42,767 bases of DNA from positions 1 through 42,767 of the forward strand of contig CAJTTS010000020.1 of NCBI GenBank assembly GCA_910579155.1. Direction: 5' to 3'. Made by a program: the position numbers and the translations under genes. Numbering within the stretch: the stretch's first letter is position 1; the number at the start of each line of letters is the position of its first letter. Below the pieces are notes generated by a model, which did no database searches, had not been told where the DNA came from, and saw only the letters and a program-made list of their open reading frames with translations. Positions 39,925-42,767 of this stretch are shown piece by piece. This DNA is from an uncultured Oscillospiraceae bacterium. GTDB lineage: Bacteria > Bacillota_A > Clostridia > Oscillospirales > Oscillospiraceae.

Positions 39925-40458
39925 ATGGAGCTCAAGGGCAGCAAGACCGAAGCCAACCTGTGGAAAGCGTTTGCCGGGGAGTCCCAGGCCCGCAACAAGT
40001 ACACTTATTTCGCCAGCCAGGCTCGGAAAGAGGGCTATCAGCAGATCGCGGCCATCTTTGAGGAGACGGCCGGCAACGAGAAGGAGCACGCCAAGCTGTG
40101 GTTCAAGGCGCTGGGCGGCGTGTGCACCACCGCCGAGAACCTGATCGCCGCCGCCGAGGGCGAGCACGAGGAATGGACCGAGATGTACAAGGAAATGGCG
40201 ACCACCGCCCGGGAGGAGGGCTTCATCGCCCTGGCCGACGCCTTCGACGCCGTGGCTAAAATTGAGAAGAGCCACGAGGACCGCTATGTGAAGCTGGCCG
40301 AGAATCTGGCCAACAGCGAGGTGTTCAAGCGGGCCGAGGTCAAGGTGTGGTACTGCCGGAACTGCGGCCATCTGGAGTATGGCGTGGAGGCCCCGGCGGA
40401 GTGCCCCGTGTGCGGCCATCCCCAGGCCTTCTTTGAGATCAAGGCTGAGAATTACTAA
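39925..40458 (+). CDS. rbr: Rubrerythrin
   Basis: Rubrerythrin reduces hydrogen peroxide in anaerobes using a diiron site fed by a rubredoxin-like centre. The 177-residue protein has a four-helix ferritin-like domain with iron ligands in AFAGESQARNKYTYFA (Glu19), TAGNEKEHAKLW (Glu52, His55), AREEGFIALADAF and KIEKSHEDRYVKL. It ends in a rubredoxin domain with two CxxCGH pairs (CRNCGH and CPVCGH, about 147-165). The length is typical for the compact form. AGGAGG precedes the ATG. The Fur/PerR-like operator upstream suits oxidative-stress control. An intrinsic terminator follows. Confidence 0.96.
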   Translation: MELKGSKTEANLWKAFAGESQARNKYTYFASQARKEGYQQIAAIFEETAGNEKEHAKLWFKALGGVCTTAENLIAAAEGEHEEWTEMYKEMATTAREEGFIALADAFDAVAKIEKSHEDRYVKLAENLANSEVFKRAEVKVWYCRNCGHLEYGVEAPAECPVCGHPQAFFEIKAENY

Positions 40459-40469
40459 GCCCCGTCAAA

Positions 40470-40501
40470 AAAGGGCCGTGCTGTGGAAGGCACGGCCCTT
40501 T
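40470..40501 (+). terminator. Intrinsic terminator after rubrerythrin
   Basis: A perfect 12-bp stem (AAAGGGCCGTGC with its complement) and an eight-base loop ending in CCCTTT, eleven bases after the stop codon. Confidence 0.8.
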
Positions 40502-40528
40502 GCATTGAAATTATAGGAGGTGGAAGGA

Positions 40529-40936
40529 ATGGAACAGGCCGAAGTCAAATTCTATGACTATGTGGATGACGCTCTGCTGAAATACGCGGTCGTCATCGCG
40601 AAATACCAGGGCAAATGGGTGTTTTGCCGCCACCGGGACCGGGACACCCTGGAGATTCCCGGCGGGCACCGGGAGCCGGGGGAAACTATCCTGGAAACGG
40701 CGCGGCGGGAGCTTATGGAGGAAACCGGCGCATCGGAGTTCACGCTGTCTCCGGTGTGCGGCTACTCCTACCGGGATTACGGTATGCTATACTTTTCGGA
40801 AATCATCGCTTTGGAAGGCGGATTGCACCACGAAATCCGGGAAATCTATCTGATGGACAGCCCGCCCGATCGCTGGACATATCCGCTGATCCAGCCCAAG
40901 CTGATGGAGGAGGCCCGGAGACGGGGAGTAATATGA
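40529..40936 (+). CDS. Nudix hydrolase
   Basis: Nudix enzymes cleave nucleoside diphosphates linked to another group, often as housecleaning. The 135-residue product contains the complete Nudix box GHREPGETILETARRELMEE followed by TG (pattern G-x5-E-x7-R-E-U-x-E-E-x-G-U, about residues 46-68) in the usual beta-alpha-beta setting; substrate specificity cannot be read. The ATG at 40529 lies eight bases after AGGAGG; an in-frame GTG at 40520 is too close to that site. Its stop overlaps the ylmH start codon (ATGA), so the two are probably co-translated. Confidence 0.9.
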   Translation: MEQAEVKFYDYVDDALLKYAVVIAKYQGKWVFCRHRDRDTLEIPGGHREPGETILETARRELMEETGASEFTLSPVCGYSYRDYGMLYFSEIIALEGGLHHEIREIYLMDSPPDRWTYPLIQPKLMEEARRRGVI

Positions 40937-41727
40937 ACAAGACCGAGCTGCTGAATCAATTTGCCAAGGACGCCGGTGAGCGGGTGGTGCTGGCCCGGGC
41001 CCTGGACCAGATGGACCGGGCGGCAAACCGCTCCATCCCCTGTGCCACCCAGTTTTTGAGCCCTGCCCAACGGGCGGCGCTAGAGCTGCTGCTGGCCGCG
41101 TCCGGGCGCCCCAGGCATCTGTTCCACGGCGGCTATGAGGGTGCGGAACGCACCGTGTGCGTGTTCCTCCCCGACTGGCAGGAGCCGGAGGACTGGGCTC
41201 CGGAGGAGGGGCTGGCCGCTATTGAGGCCGCATATCCCCCCACCGGGGGATCGCTGACCCACCGGGACCTGCTGGGCGGGCTGATGGGCATCGGCCTTAC
41301 CCGGGAACGGGTGGGGGATATCCTGGTAGGGGACGCCGCCGCCCAAATCGTCTGCCTGAAGGAAGCCGCCCCCATCATCCTGTCCCAGTTTGACCAAGCG
41401 GGGCGATATCGGCTGAAGCTGAGGGAAATTTCCCTCACAGACCTGACTCCAGCCCCAGCGGAGGTAAAGCTCATCCATGACACCGTGGCGGCGCTGCGGC
41501 TGGACGCGGTGCTGGCCTCGGGCTTTTCCCTGGCCCGGGGCAAGGCGGCGGATGCCATTACCGGGGGGCGGGTGTCCCTGAACCACCGGGAGTGCCTGAA
41601 GCCTGACCGGGCCGTGGCAGAGGGGGACGTGCTTATCTGCCGGGGGCTGGGCAAGTGCGTGGTCAAAACTGTGGGAGGCCAGTCCCGGAAAGGCCGCATC
41701 ATCATCGAAATTGAGAGGTATCTGTAA
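40933..41727 (+). CDS. YlmH-type RNA-binding protein with S4 domain
   Basis: The 264-residue product resembles YlmH, an S4-domain protein of Gram-positives implicated in rescue of stalled ribosomes and encoded near cell-division genes in Bacillus. The N-terminal two-thirds carry FLSPAQRAALELLLAASGRP, FLPDWQEPEDW, LTHRDLLGGLMGIGLTRERV and VGDILVGDAAAQIVCLKEAA, all in family order. The C-terminal S4 domain (about 185-250) includes LRLDAVLASGFSLARGKAAD, ITGGRVSLNHRECLKPDRAV and EGDVLICRGLGKCVV. It overlaps the Nudix gene by four bases and ends on the first base of the DUF896 start codon (TAATG). Confidence 0.88.
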   Translation: MNKTELLNQFAKDAGERVVLARALDQMDRAANRSIPCATQFLSPAQRAALELLLAASGRPRHLFHGGYEGAERTVCVFLPDWQEPEDWAPEEGLAAIEAAYPPTGGSLTHRDLLGGLMGIGLTRERVGDILVGDAAAQIVCLKEAAPIILSQFDQAGRYRLKLREISLTDLTPAPAEVKLIHDTVAALRLDAVLASGFSLARGKAADAITGGRVSLNHRECLKPDRAVAEGDVLICRGLGKCVVKTVGGQSRKGRIIIEIERYL

Positions 41728-41933
41728 TGGATCAGAGGAAGATCGACCGCATCAACGACCTGGCCCGCCGGGTGAAGGCGGGAGAGGCGCTGACGCCCGA
41801 GGAGCTGGCCGAGCGGGACGCTTTGCGAAAAGAGTATATCGCCAGCGTGAAGGCCAGCCTCGTCGGCCATCTGGACAACACCTATATTGTGGAGCCGGAC
41901 GGGACGAAGCACCGGCTGCCGAAGAGGAGATAA
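41727..41933 (+). CDS. DUF896 (YnzC-like) small protein
   Basis: The 68-residue protein is a two-helix DUF896 member: MDQRKIDRINDLARRVKAGE and LTPEELAERDALRKEYIASV form the hairpin of helices, followed by a short C-terminal part ending in basic residues (LPKRR). YnzC of Bacillus is SOS-inducible in an operon with yneA and yneB; here the gene is coupled to ylmH through TAATG. The biochemical function is unknown. It is the last chromosomal gene before the probable mobile element. Confidence 0.88.
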   Translation: MDQRKIDRINDLARRVKAGEALTPEELAERDALRKEYIASVKASLVGHLDNTYIVEPDGTKHRLPKRR

Positions 41934-42049
41934 AAAAGCCTGCCGCAAAGGGCGTTGCCATAAGAAAACATGAAAAAACCCAGTAAAATCAATGTTTTTT
42001 AAGGGCAGCGGAAAACGGGGCGGCACAAACAAGTGAACAACAGCACAGA

Positions 42050-42082
42050 AAACGGGCGATGTCGGCAAGACACCGCCCGTTT
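42050..42082. terminator. Hairpin at the likely edge of the mobile element
   Basis: AAACGGGCG pairs with CGCCCGTTT, continued after one mismatch by TGTC/GACA. It may be a terminator of the chromosomal operon or belong to the element. Positions 41934-42049 hold no gene that I can see. Confidence 0.45.
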
Positions 42083-42095
42083 CTGCGCCCCGGCG

Positions 42096-42132
42096 AACGC
42101 CGCAGATTTTGAAAAAGTCTGCGGCGTTTTTT
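42096..42132 (+). terminator. Intrinsic terminator/attenuator just before the HTH gene
   Basis: An 11-bp perfect stem (AACGCCGCAGA and its complement), loop TTTTGAAAAAG and a TTTTTT tract, 32 bases before the start codon of the next gene. It could stop read-through into the element or attenuate its first gene. Confidence 0.75.
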
Positions 42133-42163
42133 CATGTCCAGACACCGAAAGGAGCGGAGAACC

Positions 42164-42767
42164 ATGCCAGTATTCCGCGTGGAGAGGAACAAGGGGTACA
42201 CGGTGATGTCCAACTACCACCTGCGGGACAAGTCCCTGTCCCTGAAAGCCAAGGGCCTGCTGTCGCAGATACTTAGCCTCCCGGAAGATTGGGATTATAC
42301 CCTGTCGGGCCTGTGCTATATCAACCGGGAGAGCAAGGACGCCATCCGTACCGCCGTCAATGAGCTGGAGCGGGCTGGGTACATTGAGCGCCACCAGACC
42401 ACGGACGAAAGCGGCAAGTTCAGCAGCAACGAGTACATTATCCACGAACAGCCCGTTTCTTTGCCGCCGTCGTTGGATAAACCGTCGTCGGAAAACCCGA
42501 CAACGGGAAAACCGACGTCGGAAAATCCAACGCAATTAAATAAAGATAGAGTAACTAAAGACCAATCTATTACTGACCCATCAATTACCCATTCCTTTCC
42601 CTCCCTTTCACCCCCTCCCGCTGGGGCGGCTGTTGCGGCTTCGCCGCCGGAAAGGAAAGGAACGGAAGCGGCCACGCAGAGCGCCGTTGAGATTTACCGG
42701 GAGCTTATCAAGGAGAATATCGAGTACGACCACCTCCTGCACTACTCCAAGATCGACCGGGAGGAAT
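42164..42767 (+). CDS. Helix-turn-helix replication-type protein of an integrative element (partial)
   Basis: The gene starts at 42164 (RBS AAAGGAG, about 14 bases upstream) and runs off the right edge after about 201 codons. It opens MPVFRVERNKGYTVMSNYHL, then RDKSLSLKAKGLLSQILSLP and DWDYTLSGLCYINRESKDAI: a winged-helix domain typical of the first gene of Tn1549-like conjugative elements (often annotated as helix-turn-helix or DUF6017 protein, DnaD/replication-initiator-like). A Pro/Ser/Thr-rich linker follows (about 105-160), then the start of a second domain (SAVEIYRELIKENIEYDHLL). The identity of the element is an inference from this one gene. Confidence 0.75.
   Translation, partial: MPVFRVERNKGYTVMSNYHLRDKSLSLKAKGLLSQILSLPEDWDYTLSGLCYINRESKDAIRTAVNELERAGYIERHQTTDESGKFSSNEYIIHEQPVSLPPSLDKPSSENPTTGKPTSENPTQLNKDRVTKDQSITDPSITHSFPSLSPPPAGAAVAASPPERKGTEAATQSAVEIYRELIKENIEYDHLLHYSKIDREE

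Noticed and set aside
42050..42132. Reading the two hairpins at 42.05-42.13 kb as an origin of transfer
   Set aside because: They are short GC-rich stem-loops, the second followed by a T-run as in terminators, with no nic-site motif that I can recognise.
1..42767. tRNA, rRNA and CRISPR arrays
   Set aside because: No cloverleaf with intact T-loop motif, no rRNA-like stretch, and no regularly spaced repeats were seen on either strand by eye.

Overview
The window is high-GC DNA from a motile, strictly anaerobic Firmicute. Several things point to an Oscillospiraceae-type gut clostridium (Flavonifractor, Intestinimonas or Oscillibacter-like): a Gram-positive-style fla operon beginning flgB-flgC-fliE, an Rnf complex with a Gx-type membrane protein and a NusG-domain-II protein beside it, rubrerythrin, a YlmH/DUF896 pair, and strong AGGAGG ribosome binding sites with sigma-A type promoters. 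The genus is an inference. No rRNA, tRNA or CRISPR array was seen.

Positions 1-11,700 hold a flagellar operon read on the minus strand: flgB, flgC, fliE, fliF, fliG, fliH, fliI, fliJ, fliK, flgD, a TIGR02530-type gene, flgE, flbD and the start of motA, which runs off the left edge. Two promoters precede flgB. The distal one would make a structured leader that ends in a terminator-like hairpin, so this is a candidate attenuator or small RNA. Next comes a three-gene minus-strand operon (11,879-16,943) coupled by ATGA overlaps: a REC/HD-GYP/GGDEF protein, a free HPt protein and a hybrid histidine kinase. It looks like a complete phosphorelay with cyclic-di-GMP output, lying beside the flagellar genes.

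Positions 17,150-22,700 hold an MBL/beta-CASP protein and an AlkZ-related protein (plus strand), then, convergently, glmM, a left-handed beta-helix sugar nucleotidyltransferase-like gene, a short secreted-peptide-like ORF, a Gx membrane protein and a NusG-II protein. The NusG-II gene has a near-consensus promoter followed by six short inverted repeats lying almost end to end. The rnfCDGEAB operon (22,824-27,809, minus) encodes a ferredoxin:NAD oxidoreductase ion pump. Upstream of it lie an internally deleted MFS transporter relic and a long imperfect palindrome.

Positions 28,700-42,000 are mainly housekeeping and stress genes: an Rrf2 regulator with an IscR-like cysteine cluster, a DEAD-box helicase, a YmdB-type phosphoesterase, an SbcD/YhaN-like DNA repair pair, HtrA, an AI-2E family permease divergent from an ABC exporter, rubrerythrin under a Fur/PerR-like operator, a Nudix hydrolase, YlmH and DUF896. 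Two intergenic elements (30,560-30,668 and 34,946-35,054) share a conserved core but enclose it in stems of unrelated sequence, which is the signature of a structured RNA or mobile palindrome family. The right edge (from about 42,000) enters what looks like an integrative conjugative element, starting with a helix-turn-helix replication-type protein.

The most novel signals are non-coding: the paired core elements, the hairpin array in the nusG-II leader, the flgB leader, and a divergent promoter pair that shares one -35 box.
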